From Pseudophaeomoniella oleicola (Eukaryota > Ascomycota > Eurotiomycetes > Phaeomoniellales > Phaeomoniellaceae): a DNA stretch of 64,000 nucleotides. Position 1 is the stretch's first letter, and each line of letters opens with the position of its first letter. The notes beneath the pieces are model-generated. The model was given only the letters and a program-made list of their open reading frames with translations, was not told the origin of the DNA and searched no databases. The stretch is taken from positions 124,001-188,000 of the forward strand of contig QWDQ01000052.1 of the NCBI GenBank assembly GCA_003868215.1. The letters run 5' to 3'. Below, in pieces: positions 46,219 to 57,301 of the stretch. Position numbers and translations under genes: made by a program.

Positions 46219-47797
46219 ATGGTCGCCGACACAAGTTATTATGACGCCCTGGGGGTGCCGACGAATGCTTCCGAGCTGGAAATCAAGAAGGCCTATCGGA
46301 AATTAGCCATAACTACTCATCCAGGTATGGTGATCGCTAGGAGATGCACTGTGCTGGCACTGACAAGGCTCCCGCAGATAAGAACCCTGGTGATGAGACG
46401 GCGCATGCTCGCTTTCAAGCCATCGGAGAGGCATATCAGGTACTCTCGAATAAAGATCTCCGCGCAGCCTACGACAAGTATGGAAAAGAGCAGGCCATGC
46501 CCAGCTCGGGATTTGAGGACCCGGCCGAATTCTTCGGTATGATCTTTGGGGGTGAAGCATTTCATGATCTCATTGGCGAGATATCATTGATGAAAGATCT
46601 TACACACACCATGGATATCACGATGGAGCAAATGGAAGAGGAGGAGCTAGCCCAGAGTGCTAACGAGAAGTTGAATATCCAAGAGCAGAAAGAAAAGGAG
46701 GCCACTGCAGGATCTACGGCTTCCCCTGAACATCCGACCTCTTCATCGCCACCACCGCAACCAACTACAACTACGGAAGCTGCGGAGCAGATTGATACAT
46801 CTGCAGAAGGCGAGGCATCGGGCACGAGCACCCCAAAAAGGCGATATGGCCAGCAAGCAATCATGGATCGATCGGAAGAAGAAGCTCGAATGGACGCTGC
46901 CGGCTTGACCGCGGAGGAGAAGGAGCTTAGGAAGAAGGAGAAGAAGAAAGGCGGACTATCGAAGGAGCAGAGAGAGAAATTGGACGCATACGAACGAGAA
47001 CGGAGAAAGGCCAGAGACGATCGTGTTGATATGCTTACCAAGAAGCTCGTCGACAGAATATCTGTCTGGACAGAGACTGACAAGGGAGCAGATGTAACCA
47101 AAGCTTTTGAAGAAAAGACGAAGCTTGAAGTGGAGAACCTGAAGATGGAATCTTTTGGACTGGAAATACTACATGCTGTTGGGGCAACTTATATCCAAAA
47201 AGCCAGTTCGTTTTTGAAGTCTCAGAAGTTCCTAGGAATTTCGGGCTTCTTCTCAAGGCTCAAGGACAAAGGCACATTGGCGAAAGAGACCTGGAACACG
47301 ATATCGACCGCCATAGACGCCCAATTGACCATGGAGGAGATGGCCAAGTTAGAGGAGAAAGGTGGTGACGACTGGACCGATGAAAAGAAAGCCGAGTATG
47401 AGCGCAGGGTGACCGGCAAGATATTGGCAGCTGCCTGGAGGGGAAGTAAATTCGAAATTCAATCCGTCCTGCGAGATGTTTGTGATAAGCTTTTGGGTGA
47501 CAAGAGCGTGAAGTTGGAAAAGAGGATGGAACGAGCCCAGGCCTTGCTTATTGTTGGTGGAATTTTCCAAAAGGTATATCTATCGCCTTGCCGTGACTTG
47601 CTCAAAATGATGCTGACCAAACATGACAGGCCGAAAGAGATCCCGAAGAAGAAGGCGACTTCCTGGCATTCGAACAATTGATGGCCGAGGCTGCAAAGAA
47701 GAAAGACAAGGATGAGAAGAAGAAAGAGAAGAATAAGGAAAAGGACAAGACAAGGGAAAAGACTACTCAAAGTGCCACTTCAGCTGGAGAGTCATAG
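46219..47797 (+). CDS. DnaJ-X domain co-chaperone (Caj1/Djp1 group)
   Basis: Exons 46219-46324, 46378-47573 and 47630-47797 give 489 residues. The N-terminal J domain (about 6-70) starts [20 protein letters not shown]; the Hsp70-activating HPD tripeptide is split by intron 1 (53 nt), with Asp completed across the junction. The J domain ends in the expected [11 protein letters not shown], followed by [20 protein letters not shown], typical of the DnaJ-X group. The middle is charged and coiled. The X domain (about 245-430) includes [20 protein letters not shown] and [20 protein letters not shown]. The tail is a Lys-rich run ending TSAGES. Yeast relatives Caj1 and Djp1 work with Hsp70 in the cytosol, and Djp1 aids peroxisomal and mitochondrial import. 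Which of the two roles applies here is not decided by sequence. Confidence 0.92.
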
Positions 47798-48432
47798 AGA
47801 AACCTGTTGCATGTCACATCTCACTGTGAATGATCGCTTTATCAATCTCGGAGTGACGTTCTAGTTTGATCGAAGGTTGTTCTCGAAAGCATGGGAGGCA
47901 TGGAATGTTCGTTTGGAATGGAGATATCCCCCTTTCCTATGTAGATTTTGAAATACCCAACCGGGCTCGTAAGCCTCATTATTCTTGAACTCCCGACCTA
48001 TAAACTCCGACCGAACCCAGATAGCCAATAGTTGCATTTGCATGAGGCCTGACTGTTTTCACAGACCGCAAGTGTTTCGTTATCATCATTAATACACCAA
48101 TTATGAAATCCCGAAAATCTCCAGGGCACAATATTACCCAACTCTCATTAAACCGACTCAGTCGAAAACCACATAAAACTTCGGGGGTGTCGAACAATAT
48201 GCTCGGTTCAGGGACCGCCTCTTTCCACCAACCCCAAACCAAGGCCGGGTGCCCATATTTTGGGATATTTTGGGATCCGGTAGCCCCTGGGGGACAAGGG
48301 AGCCTTGACTCGACACAGTTGAACATTGATCGGGAGAACTCAACGAAGACATTGTCATTATCGCATTGACTAAGACATCGATCGTCACAGGGGAGGTATG
48401 TGACCCCGGTCGATCGATCGGCATGTACGGTT
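47798..48432. other. Convergent spacer DnaJ gene / F-box gene
   Basis: No gene recognised. There is a local direct repeat of TATTTTGGGA at about 48247-48270. Confidence 0.45.
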
Positions 48433-50206
48433 TCAGTGGTTATTTTCGGACCAGGTAGAAGCCCGCAATGCTTCAATCAACGGTCGAGCGGTTTCGAACG
48501 AGCACCGGCTGCCGTTCGTTGCTCTGCTCTTCCGTCGTTTCGAGTTTCGCTCGAGCTGCAACAATCTGCCATGGTCGTCAAGGGCTTCTCGGAGCTGAGC
48601 TTGATACTCGGAGCTTTCTGCCACGTGGGCAACAATCTTACCGGCTTCATCATCTCGCTCGGCATAAGAGCAAGAGACGTGTAATTGCCAGTTGCTTCGG
48701 CCCGGCCGACTACCTCGAAGATGTTCGGCACTGAGGCTGAAAGTGCCATTCAATTTTCGAAGTCTGAGACCCGTCTTTCGTTCATTGATATATTGGAACG
48801 CTTGTGCCAGCACAGCTTGACTTTCCAATGGATCCATGAACACACATTCCGCCGTCGAAAGATGAGTGTGGATATTCAACTCGCTGAGATTTCCTTGCTG
48901 TGCAACTCCATCCAAGACCTCGAATGGCCATGCGTGACGGCACGAGAGGTCTACATCAATATCCAACGACTCCAGCCCCGCATGATCACTAGAGATGAGC
49001 TGCGAAAGATGCGTACCAGTAAGAAGGGGGTACCTGGATACAAGGAAAGATGGCGGAAGACGATGGGTTAATTTTCGTAACCCTGACCGGCCCGAGCGTC
49101 GCACAATCGAGGGCCAATGATAATAGTTAGGGAAATCAGCTACAAGAGCCAGATCTTCCAGCTTTGGGGTCTGCTCCATGAAACGACGCCATGATTGAAC
49201 AAGGGCGCTGTTTACTGGGCCGATAGACCCGCAGATGACAATGTGAAGTTGTCGAAGATCAGGTACTTTTCCCTCGAGGACAGTGCAGATTGCTTGACAC
49301 TGCGTTTGGCTAACGGAATCCAACTTCAAGCTCCTCAAAGCTGACCAGTCCATATGATCGAGCCAAGATGCCATAAAGTCGAAATGAGAAGGACCATGCA
49401 GTATCCTGGAAAAATCTAGCCGCAATGCTTTGAGTGCGGGGAGTTTCTCCTTCCCGTTGAAATAAAAGTTGGGATGGTCTTGGACACCTGACAAGGAGAT
49501 GGAAAGTTCTCGTAGAGAGGCAGACTTCATCATCTGGGTCTTGAGAAACCCCATCGACCGCGGGTCAGGAGCGTCATCCTGCATGAAGAGCATTCTTGCA
49601 GATGCATGAGAGGAAAAAGAGTGCAAGTTCGGAGAGGAGAAGAGGGTGAACATGCTCTTCAAGAGTTCATCGAAGGAACACTGAGGCAATTGTTCGCCTG
49701 CATCCTCGGTAGGGAGGATGCAGCCTTCTGCATATAGTTTCGTAGAGGGAAGTGATACCGCCAAAGTCGCCAGAATATGACTCGGAGGTAGCTGATTTAT
49801 ATCCCATCTGCGATTCAATCAGTACAGCCATGGAACAGCCAATTGAGACCTCTGACCTTAAAGTCTGCAGTTTGCTCGTCGTTCCCGTCTGACGCAGATC
49901 CAGGTTTTCTAACGCTGACGCAACCGCAGCGTACACGGGCGAATCATCTGGACGAGAAATCGTTCCCTTGATCCTTAGATGTCGCAGATTGTATCTGATC
50001 CAGTCCTGAGGGTCCTGAAGTCGGCGAAGATAATGTCCGGCTTTGCCGGTGTAGTCGTCTATATCGAACTGCAGACCACTGTGGAAAAAAGGATCACAAA
50101 GAGCAAGGAAACGAGAACATGTCTGCCGCAATGAACAGAGATGCTTCAAGTCGGAAAGAACCAGATATTTCACCACCAAAAACCAGCAATCATCATTTAA
50201 CGCCAT
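48433..50206 (-). CDS. F-box / leucine-rich-repeat-like protein
   Basis: Minus-strand exons 50206-49857 and 49807-48433 (50-nt GTCAGA...CAG intron) give 574 residues. The start MALNDDCWFLVVKYLVLSDL leads directly into an F-box-like helix set (LKHLCSLRQTCSRFLALCDP), which would bind Skp1 in an SCF ubiquitin ligase. The rest has a run of strand-helix units such as LRELSISL, LKALRLDF, LRSLKLDS, LRQLHIVI, LEDLALVA and LESLDIDV, spaced irregularly like fungal LRR-type substrate domains. The C-terminus is helical and basic (ERNSKRRKSRATNGSR). I know no named orthologue, and the substrate is unknown. Splicing joins two long open frames precisely at TLR/RWDINQLPP, which supports one gene rather than two. 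Confidence 0.78.
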
Positions 50207-50570
50207 ATTTCTCCTTCGGCGGTCCCAATTAAGCAGATGGAAGGCGATAACGTTATAGGCGATGAAAGGATTGGGACCACCGACGACCTGGCCTACGAAA
50301 AACACCAATGCAGGAGATAAAACGAGGTATGAACATTTGAAGAAAACATTGTAGCGGATATTGAGATAATTTGAAGAATTGTGAATCTCTGAAGTGGACT
50401 CGGTCGGTCTGCCGATAGTCGCTTTGTATATGCTTTGTCAATGCCCGAAGAGAGGCCGGACAAGGCCGGGGAACCTCGAACAAAGGCGAGACTTTTTACG
50501 AAAGTATCCGCAAAGGCATGGGACTACCCACCGACTTACTCTCGGCAAGTCGGGGACTGTGGGGGTTCAG

Positions 50571-50582
50571 TACTACGTAGTA
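50571..50582. repeat. 12-bp perfect palindrome TACTACGTAGTA, copy 3
   Basis: Exact copy about 365 bases upstream of the minus-strand F-box start codon. Confidence 0.85.
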
Positions 50583-50810
50583 GATGAGAATGTGCTGTCG
50601 GCACTCTTATCGTGTCGAAACACCCAAATTCAGAGGTCAATTGATTTGCTGGATGAAGATGTCAGGAGACATTTACTACCGTTGGCCGTCGATCACGTAC
50701 CAGTTTCCGAGAACGGGTCTAGAAAAGTGCGTGGGTGTCTGACGAGCTGATAGCTTTGCTGCCAAACTGGATGGGTCGAGACACTGAACCCGGTCACTTC
50801 TCTTCTCTCT

Positions 50811-50822
50811 TACTACGTAGTA
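50811..50822. repeat. 12-bp perfect palindrome TACTACGTAGTA, copy 4
   Basis: Exact copy 240 bases from copy 3, in the same spacer. Confidence 0.85.
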
Positions 50823-52612
50823 CCAGCGAGGCCACGAGGCCAGCCCGCCAACTCGCCAGTTAAAAGGGGGCGACGAACAACTTAGCTGCAGTAGGGGAAA
50901 TCGTAGTAGCATAAGTGGAGGGGTGGACATGCCGAACCGATCCATCAAGGCTAGAGTACCTTAGTCCATTCCCATGTCGCTATCGTTAGATATAGCGTGC
51001 CATAGTCTGAAATGTCCCCAGGGCGGCGAGGCGGTGAACCCCCCAAATCGCTCTAATGGCGCGATAGATATCTGGAGCACGACTACTACACCGTATATGG
51101 TTTTGACCTGGTCGATCTCGCCATCTCGGCTGTCGGACCTGTAGCGTGCAGCTGATGAATGAGGAGTCGAGGAGTCTCGAGGAGTATGGAGTTCCTCACA
51201 AGCACCTCACACACACGAGACACTCCTCCGCCTATGGGAGAATGGAGGTTGGGTTCACCCGCCTTTTCTTGAAAGTTACCTATTGATTGACAGGGTTTTT
51301 TGATGATCGCCAAAGTAAAGTTCCGACTTGGTGAAGAGCCTCGTCGCTGAACTGTAACTCGTCGGCTCACTGATTGGGGATTTGAGGCCAGAAAGGACCA
51401 GGTAAGCGCTATGGATGCACGAATGTGATAGAACAAGCACTGTACTCGTGATACGATGTACTTGCAGATTCCACGGAGGGTTGATTCGGAAGGATCGATA
51501 AGATACAAGCAAAGTAGTAGGTATGTCTTTACCACATGTCTAAGGGAACCATCTCATGTAGGGCACGGTATGATCCCTTGTACCCCTCTGTGTACACAGT
51601 ACAGCAATACTAACTAGATCAAGCTGGAGACGGGAATCGATCAGTCATGCCAATGGAATCTTCCTCTACTTCCCCTTCTGATGCATAATAATTAATCCTA
51701 CGTTAGGTAGGTGGCCTACCTAGGTAAGCAGCAAGTATTCAATGAATGTTCGGTATATCTTCACGTCGTGGGTAGACATCTCGATGAAAACTGCTCATAA
51801 TGAAGCCATTGTCACTTCCCTACCGAAGCAAATCAACTCTACCTGCTGCTGCTGAAAAGAGTACCTAAGTCATTGGTTCCATTGGATTCACCTTGGTCTT
51901 CATATCGCATTTGATCTACATGGCTGCATCCCTTACTTTTCTCTAGTTTTGGGCGGCCATCACGGAGTACTGCGATGGGGGAGAGGACGTAGGAAAGACC
52001 GTATCTCTGAGTGATAGGCGTCTTTGGTGTCTTGTCTACCTTGCTACCATTTGCTGTATCAAAGATCATTTCGAGGAGATCATACTGCTATGCAATGTAG
52101 ACAATGTTCATGTGTTGCCTTACCTACTTAGTCCTTACAAGCAGCATTGTTGAGGCAGTGCTCACACGAGGGCCAGACTCACGTAGGTCTAAACTAAGGT
52201 ATCCGCATGACGCGCGCTATTCTTGTACCAATCGCGGAGCCTCATCATACAGGTCAATTTTTCCATCATCCCGTTTCTTCCATTCATCAAATTGTCCTGC
52301 ATGTGAAATACTATCATGGGAATTTTCGCTCAATGATCTATGGAATCAATATCGCCATCTCTCATTATGTGCTAGTCATACACGAAGTCTTGCTATCTCG
52401 AGCAGTGAAAATCTTGCCAGTGTCCATCTACACTCTAGCTTTGCGCCATCTTCATGTCGAGTTGAGATCTCCAAATACGGCCATCAACGCTGCGCCGTTG
52501 CCCATGGTCTTTGGGACGTCGCTAGACGATCATCGTCACATTGATACACCCTTACATTCCTTGACGAGCACCAGTTGCTTCAGCAACCTTGAAAAGATAT
52601 CAAGCAACGTGG

Positions 52613-54274
52613 ATGCTTTCCCCCTCGGAGGCAGCTATGGACAAGGAGACTGCCACCACAGTGGTCTGTGAAACAGTAGAAAAGGTGAGTCCGGAGAGAG
52701 TGTCAGGTTATGCGCAACCGCCATTGGTCCTGCGACCAAACGAAGCCCATGCCACTCCAGAAAGACTTCACCTTGTCGGCGAGACGGAAAATGGACGGCC
52801 AGATGATGCGCAACGACCTGTCACGATTCTCAGTCTACCAACGGAGATTCTAGGAACCATTCTCGATCATCTTCTTGGGCACATGGCATCAGTCTCCTCT
52901 ATTCATGGATCCGCGACGCCCCAAGCATCGAAGAGTGTGGCGTCGGTCATGCGACACCCTCGAAGGAAAGCTTTGTCCGATATTGCCCTTGTATCACAGG
53001 CTTGGCGACAACCTGTTCAAGAGCGCATATACAGACACATCAAGATCAAAGGTACCGTCTCCGGACTGGCAGATTCTATGGAGTGGTTCTCGTCGCATCA
53101 GCACCTGATCAAGTATGTACGACATATTGAGGTATGGATTCCGGTATGGGGTGATAGGACAGTCCGACCAGTTGATCACCAACATTTGTTTCCCAACATT
53201 GAAGCAGCAAGACAATTTGATGGAGGGATGATATCTCCAGACGTCTTGGCCGGAACCCTTGCTTTCAAGCTGTCTACGTTCAATGCTACTCTTTCCGAGA
53301 TTTTCTCACACGTTGCAACTTCTTTTCCTCATGCTCGTATTTTCACTCTCGAAGGTGGTCACTGCAAGAAATCTAGGCTCATTCAGGCCTTTCCATGGGG
53401 AGGTCATGGACAACTGGAGGTCTTGCCGCAGATTAGGACATTTGTTATGAAAGGAACATGGAATCTAATGCGAGGTTCCTCAAGATGGCGGTTGTTTGAA
53501 GAGGCTTTACCGAATGTTCAAGAATGGCACTGCGGTTACGCGAGACCACAATTTGAAGCATACGCTACCATTAATGACATTATTTCGACGTACGCGTTGA
53601 GCAACATTCGACATCTCAACATCAACCTCGAAGGCTTCTACAGCAAGGAGCCAACTCTGACATCGAGTCATCACGCTCATCATGCTCCTTTCCACCTCTG
53701 TCACGAATTGGGTAAGATCGCATCGCGTTTAGAAACGATTGTCTTTGGGGGCAAGATCTGTTCGGCTTTTTTCATCACAGCTTGGAGAGTTGCAAACAAT
53801 ACTACGATAGTTCCGAACCTGAGGTGCGTTGATATTGGTGTTAAAAACTGCTGCAGGCCGCGTCACGCCTCGGATGAAGATGCCGGGGATTCGGTAGTTG
53901 GGGACAGTGCATCTATCACCAGTCGCTCCTTCATCACAGCTTTCGACAACATGGTCACCGCTGCAGTCTTCTCACTCAATTGCTTTCCGTTGATGAAGTA
54001 CCTTCGCATCCGGTTCATTGACCTCGATTCAGCTTGTCCTCTACTGAACCCTTACTTTCAGATGGCCGACGGGAAATGTACCGGAATCTGGAATGAAGAA
54101 ATTCTTGATATGCTGTCACAATTTCGTCCTGGTGTGTATTATGAAGAGCTGAGCGACGGCATCTTGGCACAGGCTAGGAAGGGAGAGACAACTATGGGAG
54201 CGGTTTTTCCGCGGACCCGACCGAAGTCTATTAAAACAAGTGCATACAAGCTTCTGACGGACACAAGGATGTGA
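52613..54274 (+). CDS. F-box-like hypothetical protein
   Basis: A 553-residue single-exon protein; an internal ATG at 52637 (MDKETATTV) is an equally good start. An F-box-like motif VTILSLPTEILGTILDHLLG lies near residue 78, followed by KALSDIALVSQAWRQPVQER, the typical second half (ALVCKxWR). The next segment, IYRHIKIKGTVSGLADSMEW, then LIKYVRHIEVWIPVWG, is a pattern shared by a large family of Pezizomycotina F-box proteins. The remainder contains alternating strands and helices with no clear repeats. A short acidic insert (ASDEDAGDSVVGD) interrupts it near residue 435. Substrate and role are unknown. It is not a close copy of its F-box neighbour on the other strand: the two differ in motif order and length. 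Confidence 0.75.
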   Translation: MLSPSEAAMDKETATTVVCETVEKVSPERVSGYAQPPLVLRPNEAHATPERLHLVGETENGRPDDAQRPVTILSLPTEILGTILDHLLGHMASVSSIHGSATPQASKSVASVMRHPRRKALSDIALVSQAWRQPVQERIYRHIKIKGTVSGLADSMEWFSSHQHLIKYVRHIEVWIPVWGDRTVRPVDHQHLFPNIEAARQFDGGMISPDVLAGTLAFKLSTFNATLSEIFSHVATSFPHARIFTLEGGHCKKSRLIQAFPWGGHGQLEVLPQIRTFVMKGTWNLMRGSSRWRLFEEALPNVQEWHCGYARPQFEAYATINDIISTYALSNIRHLNINLEGFYSKEPTLTSSHHAHHAPFHLCHELGKIASRLETIVFGGKICSAFFITAWRVANNTTIVPNLRCVDIGVKNCCRPRHASDEDAGDSVVGDSASITSRSFITAFDNMVTAAVFSLNCFPLMKYLRIRFIDLDSACPLLNPYFQMADGKCTGIWNEEILDMLSQFRPGVYYEELSDGILAQARKGETTMGAVFPRTRPKSIKTSAYKLLTDTRM

Positions 54275-55367
54275 AATCCTTCCTGTGTCATTTCTTCTGC
54301 AAAAGTAGGATCAGGTGTCATGGGTCCATGGTTGATTTGCGGGGACAACAACATGCGAAATGGATTTCTGCGTCAATGAGCGACTTCTCAAGGGCTTTCA
54401 TCAAGGCATCTCTACATTGATCGAGTGATGGCGTTGGCGTTTTCTACAGTTTTGACTTGCCGGTCGGGGATATCGATGGAGTCATGATGGATGTTTATGC
54501 AGACGATGTAATAGTGCTTGTGCTGGTCATGCGTAACTAGTACAATTTCGATACTGGTCCGAAATGGATGTGTTACTGGAAACGGAAGACATGGAAATGG
54601 TATCCGTTGAACCAGACACTAAGACACAAGCTTCTTCAAACCCAACTGCTTGTTATTTCTCTTGCAATTGAGGCTGGTATGATTGATCTGGGGTTTGTAC
54701 TATAACATCAATCGGAACGATTCAACTCTGTAAGGTGCTACAGATTATTCCCAATGCTTCGTCCATACTGCACCCCGGCCAGTCATTGTTGTTACAATTT
54801 CATCCGGCCAATGTTTGCTAAGGAAACCAACGCTTACTCAGACAGCAACCATTAATTACGTAGTATGATTCGAGGGTCGTTGCCGATCAGCTGATACAAG
54901 CTAACAAGCCTTTTTACTATATTTGTATGTTGTGCCTGGTCTACTACGTATAGTCCACATACTCCGGCATCCGACGGCTCCGACAATCCCTCGAAACAAC
55001 ATGTCCGGCGAGGCCGGTAGCCGGATATTGGACGTTGCATATGGGAGCAGGGCGATCCCTTCTTTCGGTTGGTGACATGGCAAAATATAGTGGCCAATGA
55101 AGCATCATGTTTGATATGAGATGTCCAATGAAACAAGGTCCATGGATCTATGCGTAGGGACGATTGTGCATGCACAGCGGCTGTGTCAGGCACAGGACAC
55201 ATCGAGACACTTCCAGAACTATGCTTGCCTTGGTACCTTCTTCATCTGACTGTTGTCGGCCAAAGCCGCTCTTCCTTTCCTGAAATGTCAGTTGCGTGTT
55301 CTATTCATCTTCGTCCATGTTGACCAGTTCTTGTAGATGGGGAGTTCTTTTCTGATTTATCGCGACC
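54275..55367. other. Spacer F-box gene to PAP2 gene
   Basis: No gene recognised. Two degenerate palindrome copies occur (about 54855 and 54942-54953). Confidence 0.45.
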
Positions 55368-56468
55368 ATGGCGTTGGCAAAAGACGTCGTTGAACCTATA
55401 CGTGAGTCCACCCCCTTCCGCTTCGGCTTGTGGAGTATATGCTGACCACTCTACAGTAATTGTTCTCCTGTTCACGGCTGGCTCCTTGATCAACAGAAGA
55501 AGCCAGAGAGTCCCTCCCACTCCCAAAAAATCAATCGACACCCTTCCATCGTACAAGCAAGAAGGTCATTGGCAGTCGATACAGCTCTGCGGAGGTCGGT
55601 TGCTCCTTTCACGGTTTCTTGCAGCATTTCCATTCCTCATTGAGATATGGTATTGGAATTTGACATACTGGGTAAGCGTTAAACTTCGTTCGACCGTTGG
55701 ACTCATCGGTTGGTATTCTCAGGATGCTAATTGCCGCAGGTCTACCAGCTTGCGCGTGCATACAGCGCTTACATGATACGCCACGACAAGAAGATCGAAG
55801 CGACGGCTCGGAAACATGCCATGCAGATCCTCCATGTTGAAAGATCGCTACACCTCGACATTGAGAAGACAGTTCAACAATACATTTTGCGGAATCACAC
55901 GTGGGCAGTAACAGTCCTGGCGACAATCTATCACGCCCACATTTGTGTTGGCATTGTGTTCATCATCTATATGTATACATATGTCTCTGCCGCACTCTTC
56001 CAACGGATCCGACGGACCATCGCCATGGACAATGCGATTGCTTTTGTCATTCTAAGTCTCTGGCGATGTATGCCACCTCGGTTCATAGACGGCTATGACG
56101 ATGTCTTGCATCATAGAACGCATTCTGCTTGGACGGAAAACCGCTTCCAGTTGACAATTGCCGCTATGCCGAGTTTACATTTCGGAACATCTGCCTTTCT
56201 GGGATATTGTGTATGGAAATTTGCTCCAAGGTCACACAGGTTGCTGAGGGCCGTAGTACCTTTATACCCCATTGCAATGTTGTTGACTATCCTGGCAACG
56301 GCAAATCATTGGGTACTGGATGCAGTCATCGGAGCCATGATTCCTGTTCTAGCATGGAAAGTTCAATGGGTATTGTTACATTTGCTGCCTCTGGAGAACC
56401 GCTTGTGTCGGGCTTTGGGTGTAGATAAACCCGTCCAAACAGATCCGATAGGATTGACCTCCTCTTAA
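55368..56468 (+). CDS. PAP2/Aur1-type integral membrane phosphatase or phosphotransferase
   Basis: Exons 55368-55401, 55457-55671 and 55740-56468 give 325 residues. Introns of 55 and 68 nt restore VVEPILIVLLF and NLTYWVYQLARAY. About six membrane helices are visible. The catalytic signature of the inositolphosphotransferase (Aur1/Ipt1) branch of the PAP2 superfamily is present: MPSLHFGTSAFLGYC near residue 215 and ATANHWVLDAVIGAMIP near 270, giving the two active-site histidines. The early RFIDGYDDVLHH motif sits where the first PAP2 block would be, but it lacks a clear KxxxxxxRP. The true Aur1 is longer and this protein does not match it closely, so I call it a paralogue of unknown lipid substrate. 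Membrane location (ER or Golgi) is likely. Confidence 0.83.
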
Positions 56469-56504
56469 CGACTTTGCTGGCCTGCTAGGATAGCCACATT
56501 CACC

Positions 56505-57025
56505 TCAATCTTCCATAGCAGACTCCTCCAGCGCAGTCACTGCATTATCCAATTCACGTATTCGTTGCCCTACTCGTCGTTGTATCTCTGCGCTTACTTC
56601 TGGATCTGACTTTTGAAGGTACCCGTTGTAGGCCTCCTTGAGCTTCAACAGCTCCTCTTGTGCTGCCGCTCTATCCTCTGCCGCATAAACAGTTTTCTTC
56701 TCCGTCTCTTCCGCAGCTATCTCGAACTGGCATATTATCAGCAATTTCCACCAACAGAATGAACTGCGCGTATACCTCATCTCTCGCAGTGGCATATCTA
56801 GTAACGTCAGAGCATGTTCCATTCTCATGTGATGTGATTAGTGGAAACTAACAGTTCTTGAATCTCGTCAATCGCTGCATCTGCTCTGCTGGTCGAAGCA
56901 TATGGACGGGTAACGACATTCCATCGTCTCACTGGTGGAGGCCTTATTTGTGGTCGACACTTTGGCGATGTAGGTATAATGCGAGCAATGCGCATTGACA
57001 AAAGTCGAGCGCCTCTTATCATCAT
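56505..57025 (-). CDS. Small conserved mitochondrial-type protein
   Basis: Minus-strand exons 57025-56853, 56797-56776 and 56726-56505 give 138 residues. The middle exon is 22 nt and encodes YATARDE; both neighbouring introns (55 and 49 nt) have good donors and branch points (CACTAATC, TGCTGATAA). The N-terminus MMIRGARLLSMRIARIIPTS is basic with no acidic residue for over 40 residues, a typical mitochondrial presequence. The mature part is a single long helix region: DAAIDEIQEL-YATARDEFEI, then AEETEKKTVYAAEDRAAAQE, and QRRVGQRIRELDNAVTALEE. Similar short proteins occur throughout filamentous ascomycetes to my memory; no function is known. An in-frame ATG at 57124 would lengthen the presequence by 33 residues. 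Confidence 0.78.
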
Positions 57026-57301
57026 GTTGACGGTGATGAGTGAGTTGCTTGCAAAAGATCCCAGAAGTTTCCTGCTCAAATGACGACAGTAATTTGATTT
57101 CGGTCGGAGATCTGTCTCGGTCATTTATTTATTCCTCCACCTCCGCAATCGAACTCCGCATTTGCTTATATTTAGAAATGATTTGTTTACCTACTTGATA
57201 CATATCAATCGCATATGATTGATGATCGAAAGAAAGCTATTGTGACAGGTTGAATGCAGGAAGAGAAACCTATGTCCTTTTTTGAATCTTGATCTCTTTA
57301 T

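Larger units (their letters stand above)
50207..52612. other. 2.4 kb divergent spacer between two F-box genes
   Basis: No protein recognised. It contains two exact TACTACGTAGTA palindromes 240 bases apart (50571 and 50811) and a TAGGTAGGTGGCCTACCTAGG inverted-repeat element at about 51706-51726. The remainder is ordinary sequence with short open frames only. Confidence 0.5.
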
